Source: Lachnoclostridium sp. UBA7215
Lineage (GTDB): Bacteria > Bacillota > Clostridia > Lachnospirales > Lachnospiraceae
Direction of reading: 5' to 3'
NCBI GenBank assembly: GCA_002490465.1
Contig: DKUB01000012.1
Location: forward strand, 1-53,271
Length of the DNA: 53,271 nt
Both the position numbers and the translations under genes were made by a program. Shown in pieces: positions 15,959 to 24,830 of the stretch. The notes below the pieces were generated by a model, which did no database searches, had not been told where the DNA came from, and was given only the letters and a program-made list of their open reading frames with translations. Every line of letters begins with the position of its first letter. Positions within the stretch are counted from its first letter, which is position 1.

Positions 15959-16756
15959 TTAAGTAATCTGTATCGCCGGCGATGGAATATCACGGTTTGC
16001 AACAGAAAGATTTACGGATAATCTCCGCCATGTCTCGCTCTGCTCTAACTCATAGCGCACTGTCTGGTAAGCAAGCTCCGGAAAATTATTATCCTTGCTG
16101 AGATGCCCCAGCAGCACATGCTGTAACCCGCTGTGCAGCAGCTCCCGTATCAGCCGCGCTGATGTATCATTGGAAAGATGTCCCCTATCTCCTAAAATAC
16201 GCATTTTCAGAGCATAAGGATAACGTCCTACCTGCAGCAGGTTTATATCATGGTTTGCCTCCAGCAAAAGTGTATCACACTCTGCCAGACTGTCAATCAT
16301 TTCTTTGTTGTAACAGCCGGTATCTGTAGCAATCCCTATCTTTTTACCGTCTTTCATCATTGTATAACAGACTGGTTCCACCGCATCATGGGAAATAGCA
16401 AACGGACGGACTACCCCTCCCGCAATCTCTGTCTCCTCCCCGGGACATACGGTGTGAAACAGTTCCGGCGAGATATTATTCATATTTGTTTTTTCCCAAA
16501 TCGCTTTTATTGTCCCCGCTGTTGCATAAACAGGGATTGGAACCTTCCGCAAAATCGGCCCCAATCCGCTGATATGATCACTATGTTCATGGGTAATACA
16601 GATTGCCTTAATCTGCTCAAAACCCAGCCCGACTGCCTCCAGTCCCTCCCGGACCCGTTTTAGGGGTATTCCCGCATCAAAGAGAATTCCCTCTTTATCA
16701 TTGCCCGCATAGATACAGTTTCCGCTGCTCCCGCTGGCAATACTGTAAAGCTGCAT
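15959..16756 (-). CDS. MBL-fold metallohydrolase, WalJ/YycJ-like
   Basis: 265 residues. N-terminal SIASGSSGNCIY and the metal motif THEHSDHISGL identify the YycJ/WalJ branch of metallo-beta-lactamase fold enzymes; further ligands are in ATDTGCY, LLEANHD and LLGHLSKDNN. In Bacillus the homologue is linked to the WalRK system and has nuclease-like features; here no walRK is adjacent. GGAGG lies five bases before the ATG, directly after two tandem hairpins. Confidence 0.9.
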   Translation of the reverse strand: MQLYSIASGSSGNCIYAGNDKEGILFDAGIPLKRVREGLEAVGLGFEQIKAICITHEHSDHISGLGPILRKVPIPVYATAGTIKAIWEKTNMNNISPELFHTVCPGEETEIAGGVVRPFAISHDAVEPVCYTMMKDGKKIGIATDTGCYNKEMIDSLAECDTLLLEANHDINLLQVGRYPYALKMRILGDRGHLSNDTSARLIRELLHSGLQHVLLGHLSKDNNFPELAYQTVRYELEQSETWRRLSVNLSVANRDIPSPAIQIT

Positions 16757-16768
16757 AGCCGCCTCCCT

Positions 16769-16802
16769 GTCTGTTTTAACAGACTGTCTGTTTTTAACAG
16801 AC
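16769..16802. repeat. two tandem 7-bp hairpins
   Basis: GTCTGTT-AA-AACAGAC and GTCTGTT-AAA-AACAGAC (minus-strand reading) sit one base apart between the GGDEF stop codon and the walJ ribosome binding site. They could stabilise RNA 3' ends or weaken read-through. Confidence 0.7.
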
Positions 16803-18574
16803 TACATCATTGCCTCAATCTGATCACTGTCTATCGTAATCTTATCGCGCCCATTCTTTTTGGAATTATACATTGCCCAGTCAGCCCTTGTCAACAGTTC
16901 ACTCGGATTCGTACACGTCTCCGGATAACTGGCAATTCCTGCACTGGCAGTTACATGGATAACCCGGTTGTCATAATGTACTTCCCTGTTTCGGATTTCG
17001 TTATGTATCTCCTCCACAATTTTAAAGGTTTCCTCCACCGATTTTCCAAGGAATGCAATAACAAATTCTTCACCACCATAACGTCCGGCAATTCCTCCAT
17101 ACGATATTGCTCCTTTATTCAACAAATGCGCAACATGACGAATCACTTCATCACCGCACTGATGTCCGTAATTGTCATTCACCAGTTTAAATTTATCAAT
17201 ATCAAACAGGGCAAGCGTAACCGGAATTTTTTTAATCATGGCATCTGACAGATAATTAGAAAGCAGCTCCTGAAGATGACCACGGTTATAAATCCGGGTC
17301 AATCCATCACGGATTGCCATGTCATTCATTTTAGCATAGAGCCTTGCATTAGAAATACCAATACTTAACTGACTGGCGATATTTTCATAAAAGTTCCTGC
17401 CATCCATAAAAGCATTTTCTTTATTTTTTCCTACAATAAGTGTTCCCAGGCGCTCTGACTGTTTAATAATCGGAATAAATATCATAGAGGGAAGCTCCTG
17501 CTCCTCATCAAGAAACTCAAAAAATTTTACTGCCTCCATCAAAAGGTTCTGCATGAATGTCTTATTCAGACGCATAAGCTCTTTCATTTCTGTTTCACGA
17601 ACTGATTTCATAATAGCTTCTTCAAACGCCTTTCCCATATTACCGGAAATAGCCACATAGCGTCCCTGCGGTTCTTCTCCCGGAGCCAGGAGGCTGTTAT
17701 CCGGTTCAGAGATAATCATGACCAAATCCATATCCAGGCGAATGCGCATAATCTTTGTCACATTCTGAAGCATTTCATCTCTTCCAAGAGAGGCTGTAAT
17801 GATAGATGCCACTTCATTTTGCACTGACATCTCATCGTGGGCGCGGTTTATCTTTTTATTGGCAAACTGCAAATCAATTTTTTGTCTTCCTAAAACCTCA
17901 TTAATTTTTTTAATTTCCTCCTGGTGCTCAAAGAGAGATTTATTCAATTCATTTAAATTTTCCACATCACGATTCTGAGCAAAAATCTTCTTCTCAAAAC
18001 AATTCCAGAGGGCGGCCAAAACTTCTCCCATAAGAATTACCGTCACCATTAGAATTATTCCAAATGTGAGAATCTGCACGGAAATTGCCGCCGGCAAGTC
18101 CATTTTATTATGGGTATTATAATACTGACGGCTGACAGTCAGAAAATATAAACCAAAAGTAACAATAAAGAGTGCCACCATAATCAAATATGTAACAACA
18201 CGGTTTATTGTTTCATCAAAAGGTACATACAGAACGGCCTCAACAGCAAAAAGAAAGATAACAACAATCATCAATATCCTCTCATACTCTGTTGTCATAA
18301 CATAAAATGCCGCACAGGCCAGTACAAGGCGTAGCATATGATAAATAACTCCGGATTTCCCGCGCTCTGTAAAATGAATTTGCTGCCGATATGCCTGCGT
18401 GTCCAGAAAAATCATCAGAAACGCCACCGCCAATATACTAATCAGGGCAGGCAACGACATACCTGTCCCACCAATAAAGGATACCAGGCTGCACGCAGCA
18501 ATAAGAGAATAAATTAATATATGTCCCACTGCCATATTCCTGCTGTTCCTGATCTTAATAAAATTTTCTCTCAT
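16802..18574 (-). CDS. membrane-bound diguanylate cyclase (GGDEF)
   Basis: 590 residues. Six to seven hydrophobic helices within 15-190, a coiled-coil at about 205-250, a GAF-like region at about 252-415, and a GGDEF domain at 420-582. The active loop reads GGEEF (500-504) and the metal/substrate motif FDIDKFK (457-463) is intact, so c-di-GMP synthesis is likely. The product-inhibition RxxD site five residues before the loop is missing. GGAG lies seven bases before the ATG. It follows the FtsA-like gene by 33 bases and is probably co-transcribed with it. The input signal is unknown. Confidence 0.92.
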   Translation of the reverse strand: MRENFIKIRNSRNMAVGHILIYSLIAACSLVSFIGGTGMSLPALISILAVAFLMIFLDTQAYRQQIHFTERGKSGVIYHMLRLVLACAAFYVMTTEYERILMIVVIFLFAVEAVLYVPFDETINRVVTYLIMVALFIVTFGLYFLTVSRQYYNTHNKMDLPAAISVQILTFGIILMVTVILMGEVLAALWNCFEKKIFAQNRDVENLNELNKSLFEHQEEIKKINEVLGRQKIDLQFANKKINRAHDEMSVQNEVASIITASLGRDEMLQNVTKIMRIRLDMDLVMIISEPDNSLLAPGEEPQGRYVAISGNMGKAFEEAIMKSVRETEMKELMRLNKTFMQNLLMEAVKFFEFLDEEQELPSMIFIPIIKQSERLGTLIVGKNKENAFMDGRNFYENIASQLSIGISNARLYAKMNDMAIRDGLTRIYNRGHLQELLSNYLSDAMIKKIPVTLALFDIDKFKLVNDNYGHQCGDEVIRHVAHLLNKGAISYGGIAGRYGGEEFVIAFLGKSVEETFKIVEEIHNEIRNREVHYDNRVIHVTASAGIASYPETCTNPSELLTRADWAMYNSKKNGRDKITIDSDQIEAMM

Positions 18575-18607
18575 CCACTCTCTCCTTCCTATGCAAACCC
18601 TTTTCCA

Positions 18608-20800
18608 TCATTTCTCCCAATACAGCTCAATCTCATCACCGTCCCACAACGGCTCAGTAAATTCTTTATCCACACCATTAATCCGCGTTATAAGCCTGGT
18701 CCCTCCAGCTTTTGTCAAGTCAAAGGGATATACATCAAATACATCTACAAATATCGTTTTTTCCTTTTGCGGCATAATAACCGGCTTGCCGTTTACTGTC
18801 ACATGAACCGGAGATGTGGTAACAGGTTTCCCTGTCCTCTGATCCAGCGCCTTTACTGTCTTTGGAAGAATCTCTCCATCTGCCCCCCTCTTCGCCGTAT
18901 CAAATGGAACATCCTCCATCCACTCCGGCAACGGCTTTGATGGCTGCAATAATGGATCCTTCTCCAGCTGTGTCTGGAAATCCTCCACTTCAGCCGTTTC
19001 CTCTTCAATTATCTCTACTTTCGGTTTCTTTGCCGGTTTTTTTATCGTCTGTGACTGAGGCTTGTGTAAAATTGTATCATGGTTTCTGACTTTTGCAGTT
19101 ACTACAGCCTCCACACCATTCAGCAATACCTCTTCCTCTTCCGGCATCTCTGCAAATGCCAGTAGTTTTGACACCGTATAATAATCAAAAACCTCTATGC
19201 GGTCCTGGTTCTTTACCTGGTACAGCATATCCCCCGGTTCTTTCCCGTTTACCTCAATTTCTTTTGGACAAAGAACTTTTTTACCAAACAGTGTTACGGT
19301 AAGTTCTTCTTTGCACTCCGGTATATCCATAAGTAAAATCGTGCCGGACTCTCCCTTTGTGGAAGGGCGGATTCGGATTTCATCATTTTCCTGGACAAAT
19401 TCATTCAGGCTGACCTCCCGTCCGTTGCGCTTAACCTCTGCCACCTCACCGGCTTTTCCCTTTACGGTTCTCTCTTTTCCATTTATGTAATAGGTCAATG
19501 ACTCACCGCGCACCGGAAATAAGTTCGACTGAAGATAGCCTGCACTTACGCACGCATCTAACACGGTAACTTTTCCATTATCATAGAGTTTCACGCGCTG
19601 GTCATTTACAAACACGTGGATAAAATTATTTCTTTTTTCGTAGTAATTCATGCAGATTCCAATCGGAGTAACAAGGGTAGAATCCTTCTGTATTCCCTCC
19701 TGAAGATAATCTACATGACCAAGTACCTCTTCTCCTCTGAGGGCCACCCGGTTCTCCGGAAGTCCCAGATACTCTGCCAGCTTCTGAGTAAAGCCTTCAT
19801 GTTTTCCGCCGCCCCCGACAACAAAAACCGCACTTACCTTTCCTCCATTTAATTCGATAATACATTCTGCCACTTTCTTTGTAATCTCATCAACTGCTCT
19901 GGCTGCCACATTCAGTACATCTTCCCTCGTTGCACGGATATGTTCACCAAAAATATTATCGAAATTCATGGTCTTTCTTTTATCACCCTGACATTTGATT
20001 TTTTCTGCTGTCTCAAAATCAATTAAATAATTGCGTGCAATCTCTTCTGTCACTTCATCCCCTGCCAGTGGAATCATGCCAAAAGCGATGATGCTCCCCT
20101 CTTTTACAATGGAAATATCTGAAGTTCCTGCACCTACATCCACAAGTGCAATATTTAAAAGACGGAATTTCTCCGGTATTGCAATATTAATTGCGGCAAT
20201 CGGCTCTAACGTGAGGCTCGCCACATGAAGCCCAGCCGCCTCTACTGCTTCATACAATCCATCTACTACCTCTTCCGGCAAAAAAGTAGCAATCAATTCT
20301 ACTTCAATTTTATTTGCCTTATGAAGCTCTATCATCTCCATTGGATAACCATTGAGGAAATATTTTACGGTAGAATATCCAACACAGAAAAATTGACGTT
20401 TGGAATTTTCTTCCTGCTGACGAATTTTTTCATATGCCTTTTCCACGCCTACCATATCCAGCGTACGGATATGCTCCGCCGTTACTTTTGTCTCTTCTGT
20501 AAATTCATAATCCGCCCGGATTTTCTCTGTTTTCAGCACACGCCCGGCGGCAGCAATGCTTACCTCATATAAATCCTGATGAATCGTTTTCTCAAGGCGG
20601 TTTTTAATTTCTGTAATTGTCTTTGATACGGTGGAAATATCATGAATCTGTCCATCAATGACAGCCCGGGTCGTGTGTTCGATAGACTCCTGGGCAACCA
20701 CAACAAACCGGTCTGTACCAATCCGGTATCCCACGGTGCCGACGATGCTCCTTGTACCAATATCTAATCCAAATACATATCCTTCGTTTTTATTTTCCAT
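18608..20800 (-). CDS. FtsA-like cell division domain protein (long form)
   Basis: 730 residues, much longer than FtsA (about 420). Residues 8-390 carry an actin/FtsA/PilM ATPase fold: phosphate-1 FGLDIGTRSIVG (10-21), phosphate-2 ALVDVGAGTSDISI and the adenosine-binding VFVVGGGGKHEG. The remainder holds small beta-rich segments, a charged linker (EIIEEETAEVEDFQ) and a C-terminal ubiquitin-like-looking segment. No amphipathic membrane-targeting helix like FtsA's is evident. This is a family seen in Clostridia whose role is not established. An extended -10 promoter lies at 20869-20877. A GGDEF gene follows. Confidence 0.85.
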   Translation of the reverse strand: MENKNEGYVFGLDIGTRSIVGTVGYRIGTDRFVVVAQESIEHTTRAVIDGQIHDISTVSKTITEIKNRLEKTIHQDLYEVSIAAAGRVLKTEKIRADYEFTEETKVTAEHIRTLDMVGVEKAYEKIRQQEENSKRQFFCVGYSTVKYFLNGYPMEMIELHKANKIEVELIATFLPEEVVDGLYEAVEAAGLHVASLTLEPIAAINIAIPEKFRLLNIALVDVGAGTSDISIVKEGSIIAFGMIPLAGDEVTEEIARNYLIDFETAEKIKCQGDKRKTMNFDNIFGEHIRATREDVLNVAARAVDEITKKVAECIIELNGGKVSAVFVVGGGGKHEGFTQKLAEYLGLPENRVALRGEEVLGHVDYLQEGIQKDSTLVTPIGICMNYYEKRNNFIHVFVNDQRVKLYDNGKVTVLDACVSAGYLQSNLFPVRGESLTYYINGKERTVKGKAGEVAEVKRNGREVSLNEFVQENDEIRIRPSTKGESGTILLMDIPECKEELTVTLFGKKVLCPKEIEVNGKEPGDMLYQVKNQDRIEVFDYYTVSKLLAFAEMPEEEEVLLNGVEAVVTAKVRNHDTILHKPQSQTIKKPAKKPKVEIIEEETAEVEDFQTQLEKDPLLQPSKPLPEWMEDVPFDTAKRGADGEILPKTVKALDQRTGKPVTTSPVHVTVNGKPVIMPQKEKTIFVDVFDVYPFDLTKAGGTRLITRINGVDKEFTEPLWDGDEIELYWEK

Positions 20801-20868
20801 AACTGTGCCTCTTATGTTTTTATCTGGATACTTTCCCTTTAACAGATGTAACTTTTATCTATTGCAAT

Positions 20869-20877
20869 ATTATACCA
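20869..20877 (-). promoter_or_regulatory. extended -10 promoter for the FtsA-like gene
   Basis: The minus strand reads TGGTATAAT, a perfect -10 with TGn extension, about 70 bases before the ATG at 20800. The -35 region is poor. The foldback element begins 38 bases further upstream. Confidence 0.6.
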
Positions 20878-21143
20878 TATAATTGTTTTCATGCCTAGTG
20901 TAAATTTTTAGCCCAGGGCAATCGCTTAATCATTTGTGGAAAACAGATGGCGGTGTTATACGGTTTCCTGCCCTTGTATCACTCCCCGAAAAGTATGGTT
21001 TTCTCCGTCAGCTAAAAACACCATCCGAGCATTGCTTGAGCTGTCAGCCGCCCTATTCCCCTGCTTTTGCAGCACGTTTGCACTAAAGCCGCCACGCAGC
21101 GGTACTAATGCACCACCAGCTTGATTTATATGTATACTGCGGG

Positions 21144-21160
21144 CAGATGCAAAGCATCTG
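21144..21160. repeat. left side hairpin of the foldback element
   Basis: CAGATGC-AAA-GCATCTG, a perfect 7-bp stem with a 3-base loop, lies between the outer arm (ACTGCGG) and the inner stem of the palindrome. Confidence 0.85.
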
Positions 21161-21222
21161 TCTATAGGTGAAGGCTGCGCAAAATAAATGAATTTATTTT
21201 TTTGCAGCCTTCACCTATAGAT

Positions 21223-21239
21223 TAGCACCTCTGGTGCTA
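21223..21239. repeat. right side hairpin of the foldback element
   Basis: TAGCACC-TCT-GGTGCTA, again a perfect 7-bp stem with a 3-base loop, at the mirror position of the left hairpin but with unrelated sequence. Confidence 0.85.
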
Positions 21240-21422
21240 TCCGCAGTAAGGAATAACAAAAGTGGTGCATAAGGACCGGCGGGCGGCTGATACTGCAAAA
21301 GCAGGGGAATAGGGCAGCTGACAGCGAGTTCTGCGATAGGATGGCCTTTTGGCTGACGGAAAAAACCATCTACTTTTCGCAGGGAGTGTTATACCGGGCA
21401 AGAACCGTATAATACCGCCATA

Positions 21423-22019
21423 TTAACGCGAATGGCTAAGCGATGGCCCTAACAGTTCCCTGATCTGAACCTCAAGCAATTCCTGCTCTCCGTCATTTTG
21501 AATAATACGGTCACACCGCTCTCTCAACTGTTCCTCCCCAAGCTGTTTCGCCATAATATCCTCTGCCTTCTTCCTGGTATACCCCCTTGAGCTTATCAGC
21601 CGTGCTATGCGCACCTCACGTCCGGTAAATACAGCCCATACTTCATCACAGAGCGCGTCACACCCCGTCTCAAAGAGAATTGCCGTCTCTAATACAACAA
21701 GAGGCTCATCTTTCCAGATAAAGAGTTTCTTTCGGATCTCTTCTTTCACATACGGGTGAATAATACTGTTCAGAACAGCAAGCTTTTCCCCATCCCTGTA
21801 AACAATTTCTGAAAGAGCTTCTCTGTTTACAGCTCCATCTGGAATTAAGATATCATCACCAAACCGTCTGCATATTTCATCATATGCCGGATGACCTTTC
21901 TCCATTACGAGATGCCCCATATCATCTGCAATCAGTATTTTAGCACCATACTCTTGCTGCAAAATATTTATTACGGTAGACTTTCCACACCCAACGCCAC
22001 CGGTTATCCCAATTACCAT
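21423..22019 (-). CDS. coaE: dephospho-CoA kinase
   Basis: 198 residues, normal length. Phosphorylates dephospho-CoA at the ribose 3' position, the last step of CoA synthesis. P-loop GGVGCGKST (8-16), CoA-domain stretch ADDMGHLV and the lid region ISSRGYTRKKAEDIMAKQ are present. GGGAG lies nine bases before the ATG. It follows polA by 18 bases. The last eight codons (GPSLSHSR) and the stop fall inside the outer repeat of the foldback element, so the natural C-terminus was probably replaced on insertion; this region is past the catalytic parts and activity should be kept. Confidence 0.95.
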   Translation of the reverse strand: MVIGITGGVGCGKSTVINILQQEYGAKILIADDMGHLVMEKGHPAYDEICRRFGDDILIPDGAVNREALSEIVYRDGEKLAVLNSIIHPYVKEEIRKKLFIWKDEPLVVLETAILFETGCDALCDEVWAVFTGREVRIARLISSRGYTRKKAEDIMAKQLGEEQLRERCDRIIQNDGEQELLEVQIRELLGPSLSHSR

Positions 22020-22037
22020 TGTATATTTCTCCCTATA

Positions 22038-24740
22038 TTATTTTGCCTCATACCAGGAATTCCCCTGTTTCACATCAGCAATTAGGGGAACTTTCAGCTC
22101 ACAGGCATGTATCATTTCCTCGTGCAGAATATCTGTTACATCCTGTATTTCCTCAGGATGCGCCTCAATCAGCAGTTCATCATGTATTTGCAAAATCAAA
22201 CGGGAACGGTATTTTCCCTGTTTTAATTTATTGTTCACACGCACCATGGCAATTTTTATAATATCTGCCGCCGTTCCCTGGATTGGTGAATTCATAGCGA
22301 TTCGCTCGCCAAACTGCCGCTGCATAAAATTTTTGGCAGCGAGTTCCGGAATCGGGCGCCGCCTGCCATACAGAGAACTGACATAACCTTTTTTCTTGCC
22401 CTGGCTCACCATTTCATCCATAAATTCTTTTACGCGCGGATATGTGGTAAAATAATCCTCAATGTACTTCTCTGCCTCTTTTTTGGTAATTCCCAAATCC
22501 CGGGAAAGACCGAAGCCACTAATACCATATACAATTCCAAAATTTACCGCCTTGGCATTCCGTCTCTGAAGATCCGTTACTTCCTCATAAGGTGTATGGA
22601 ATACAAGAGACGCTGTCGCACGGTGTACGTCCGCATTTTCGCGGTATGCCTCTATTAAACGCTCATCACCGGACATATGGGCCAATACGCGCAGCTCAAT
22701 CTGTGAATAATCCGCATCTAAAAATACATATCCCTCTTCCGGTACAAAAACCTTGCGTATTTTTCTGCCAAGTTCCATTCGGATTGGGATATTCTGCAAA
22801 TTTGGCTCCGTGGAACTGAGCCTGCCGGTTGCTGTTATTGTCTGGTTAAATGTTGTATGGATCCTGCCGTCCTTTTCATCAATAAATGTATCAAGCCCGT
22901 CTGCATAAGTGGATTTCAGTTTTGCCAGCTGACGGTACTCCAATATCATCTCAATAATCGGATCTTCAAACCTCAGCCTCTCCAGCACCTCTGCAGAAGT
23001 GGAATAACCTGTTTTCGTCTTTTTCCCATAGGGCATATGCATTTTTTCAAACAACACAACGCCTAACTGTTTAGGGGAATTCAAATTGAATTTCTCCCCT
23101 GCCCTCTCATAGATTTCTTCCTCCAGCTCCATAATCCGGCTTCCAAGCTGCGACCCATACTCCTGCAGCGCCTGCCTTTTGACGTAAATACCATGCCTTT
23201 CCATATCGTGCAGCGTAAATACAAGCGGCATTTCAATTTCATTGAAAAGCTCCCATGATTTTATCTTTTTTAATTCCTTTTTCAGCACAGAATAGGCCAT
23301 CATATTGACAAGTGCGCACAGACATGTATAAGATACCAGTTCCATCTTTTTATCCAAAAATGCAGCCTCCTTTGGCTGTTTCCCAAAAATTTTCGCATAA
23401 ATTGGCATCCGCATGTCAGTATAAGAATCGCAAATGTCCTCTTCCGCAAATCCCTTTTGAATTGGATTTATCAGATAGGCGGCCACGCTCGTGTCAAAAC
23501 ATTGCTCAGGACAGATACCCCGAAAAAAGTCAAGCTGTCCTTTCCAGTCATTTGCTGCCAGTATATGGGCATGACCTGCCTGTTCCAGGAGCCAGCCGGT
23601 CACCGTTTCCTCTGACAGTGATTTTCCGATTTCGGCAAAAGCTGTATGCTCCTTATCCAACGCAATTGCGATTCCTAAAAGCCTTCCTGCGCTCTCGTCC
23701 ATAAAAAGGGTAATCTGTCCCTGGCTGTCCTCTGACACATTTTCTTTTTTTCGGAAAATGGCACAAATACCAATTGGAGCATCCTGATCCAGAGATGATG
23801 TAAAATCCTCAAATTCCCTCTGGCTCTGTAAAACAGGAAAATCTCTGTCAAAATCCTGTCCTGCCCCCGCATGGCTGCCAAATCGTGCAAGAATTGATTT
23901 AATATCCAGAGAAACAAGATGCTGATAAGCCTGGTCATTGTATATATCGCCGATGACGCAGTCATCCATACGGATACCGAGCCGGCAGTCTGTTTTTATC
24001 GTGGCGAGAGATTTACTTAATTTCGCCATTGGAATATTATTTTTTACTGCCTCTCTGGCGCGGTTTGGCGTAATCTCATCCACATGGGCAATGGCATTCT
24101 CTACTGTGCCGAAAAGTGTGAGGATTTTTACTGCTGTCTTTTCCCCCACTCCTTTTACTCCGGGTATATTATCGGATGCGTCCCCCATCAGTCCTTTTAA
24201 ATCAATAATCTGAGAAGGAGTCACTCCGTACTTTTCTATTACCTGGGCGGTATGGTAATCTTCCACAATGGTTTTTCCGCCCTTTGTTTTTGGGATTCGG
24301 ACTAAAATCCTGTCTGTGGCAAGCTGCAAAAGATCCCTGTCACCGGAGAGAACTACTACATCATATCCTTCCTTTTCGCCTTTTTTAGCCATTGTTCCAA
24401 GTATGTCATCTGCCTCAATGCCTTCTTTGGAAAAAATTGTAATCTGCATTGCCTGTAAAAGTTCTTTCAATACCGGAAGCTGTTCTGCCAGCTCCTCCGG
24501 CATTGGTTTCCTCGTTCCCTTATATTCTTCATACATCTTATGCCGGAATGTCGGCTCTTTGCGATCAAATGCCACAAGCAGATGACTCGGGTTTTCCTCC
24601 TCTAACACTTTAAACATAATATTTAAAAAACCGTAAATGGCATTTGTATGCAGTCCATCCTTGTTTGTCAAATCCGGTACACCATAAAATGCCCTGTTAA
24701 TTATGCTGTTTCCGTCTATTAAAAGCAGTTTTTTTTCCAC
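22038..24740 (-). CDS. polA: DNA polymerase I
   Basis: 900 residues in the usual order: 5'-3' nuclease (about 1-290, with DGNSIINRAF, GDRDLLQL, LMGDASDNIPGVKGVGEKTA), a 3'-5' exonuclease-like domain (about 310-490), and the polymerase domain with motif A DYSQIELRV, motif B RRNAKAVNFGIVYG and motif C QIHDELLIEA. The exonuclease-like domain lacks the acidic residues: the DxE site reads GICAIF and the later Asp positions are also lost, so no proofreading is expected, as in several Firmicutes PolI enzymes. The start is GTG with GAGGG seven bases upstream. It leads the polA-coaE pair. Confidence 0.97.
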   Translation of the reverse strand: MEKKLLLIDGNSIINRAFYGVPDLTNKDGLHTNAIYGFLNIMFKVLEEENPSHLLVAFDRKEPTFRHKMYEEYKGTRKPMPEELAEQLPVLKELLQAMQITIFSKEGIEADDILGTMAKKGEKEGYDVVVLSGDRDLLQLATDRILVRIPKTKGGKTIVEDYHTAQVIEKYGVTPSQIIDLKGLMGDASDNIPGVKGVGEKTAVKILTLFGTVENAIAHVDEITPNRAREAVKNNIPMAKLSKSLATIKTDCRLGIRMDDCVIGDIYNDQAYQHLVSLDIKSILARFGSHAGAGQDFDRDFPVLQSQREFEDFTSSLDQDAPIGICAIFRKKENVSEDSQGQITLFMDESAGRLLGIAIALDKEHTAFAEIGKSLSEETVTGWLLEQAGHAHILAANDWKGQLDFFRGICPEQCFDTSVAAYLINPIQKGFAEEDICDSYTDMRMPIYAKIFGKQPKEAAFLDKKMELVSYTCLCALVNMMAYSVLKKELKKIKSWELFNEIEMPLVFTLHDMERHGIYVKRQALQEYGSQLGSRIMELEEEIYERAGEKFNLNSPKQLGVVLFEKMHMPYGKKTKTGYSTSAEVLERLRFEDPIIEMILEYRQLAKLKSTYADGLDTFIDEKDGRIHTTFNQTITATGRLSSTEPNLQNIPIRMELGRKIRKVFVPEEGYVFLDADYSQIELRVLAHMSGDERLIEAYRENADVHRATASLVFHTPYEEVTDLQRRNAKAVNFGIVYGISGFGLSRDLGITKKEAEKYIEDYFTTYPRVKEFMDEMVSQGKKKGYVSSLYGRRRPIPELAAKNFMQRQFGERIAMNSPIQGTAADIIKIAMVRVNNKLKQGKYRSRLILQIHDELLIEAHPEEIQDVTDILHEEMIHACELKVPLIADVKQGNSWYEAK

Positions 24741-24784
24741 TTCTATACCCTCTTCCTAACCAGATCATTACCTAATAAAGCAAC

Positions 24785-24830
24785 AAAAAAGGCTGATTTC
24801 CGACCATCAACGTCGAAAAACAGCCTTTTA
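24785..24830 (-). terminator. terminator downstream of tRNA-Leu
   Basis: On the minus strand AAAAGGCTG and CAGCCTTTTTT pair, with a further inner stem TTTCGAC/GTCGGAAA, and a T-run follows. It directly follows the tRNA and would isolate it from polA. Confidence 0.8.

Larger units (their letters stand above)
20915..21450. mobile_element. 536-bp foldback (MITE-like) palindromic element
   Basis: Two arms of about 265 bases are imperfect inverted copies around a centre at about 21191. The strongest paired blocks are 21041-21072 with 21293-21324 (31 of 32 bases), 21162-21178 with 21204-21220 (17 of 17), GGCGGT(G/A)TTATACGGTT near 20949-20965 with its copy near 21403-21419, and the outer ATCGCTTA blocks (20921-20928 and 21436-21443). 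Inside each arm is a separate 7-bp hairpin. No protein with family features is encoded. The left end is 38 bp from the FtsA-like promoter; the right end runs into the 3' end of coaE. It fills the only gene-free gap over 300 bases. No clear target duplication is seen. A transcribed structured RNA is an alternative. Confidence 0.8.

Noticed and set aside
20936..21124. 62-aa frame inside the foldback element
   Set aside because: No ribosome binding site and no domain; the mirror arm does not keep the frame, so a transposase remnant is not supported.
20915..21450. Simple rho-independent terminator of coaE
   Set aside because: 536 bases with four-way junction geometry and an arm that enters the coding region is far beyond a terminator, though its central AT-loop stem could stop transcription as a side effect.
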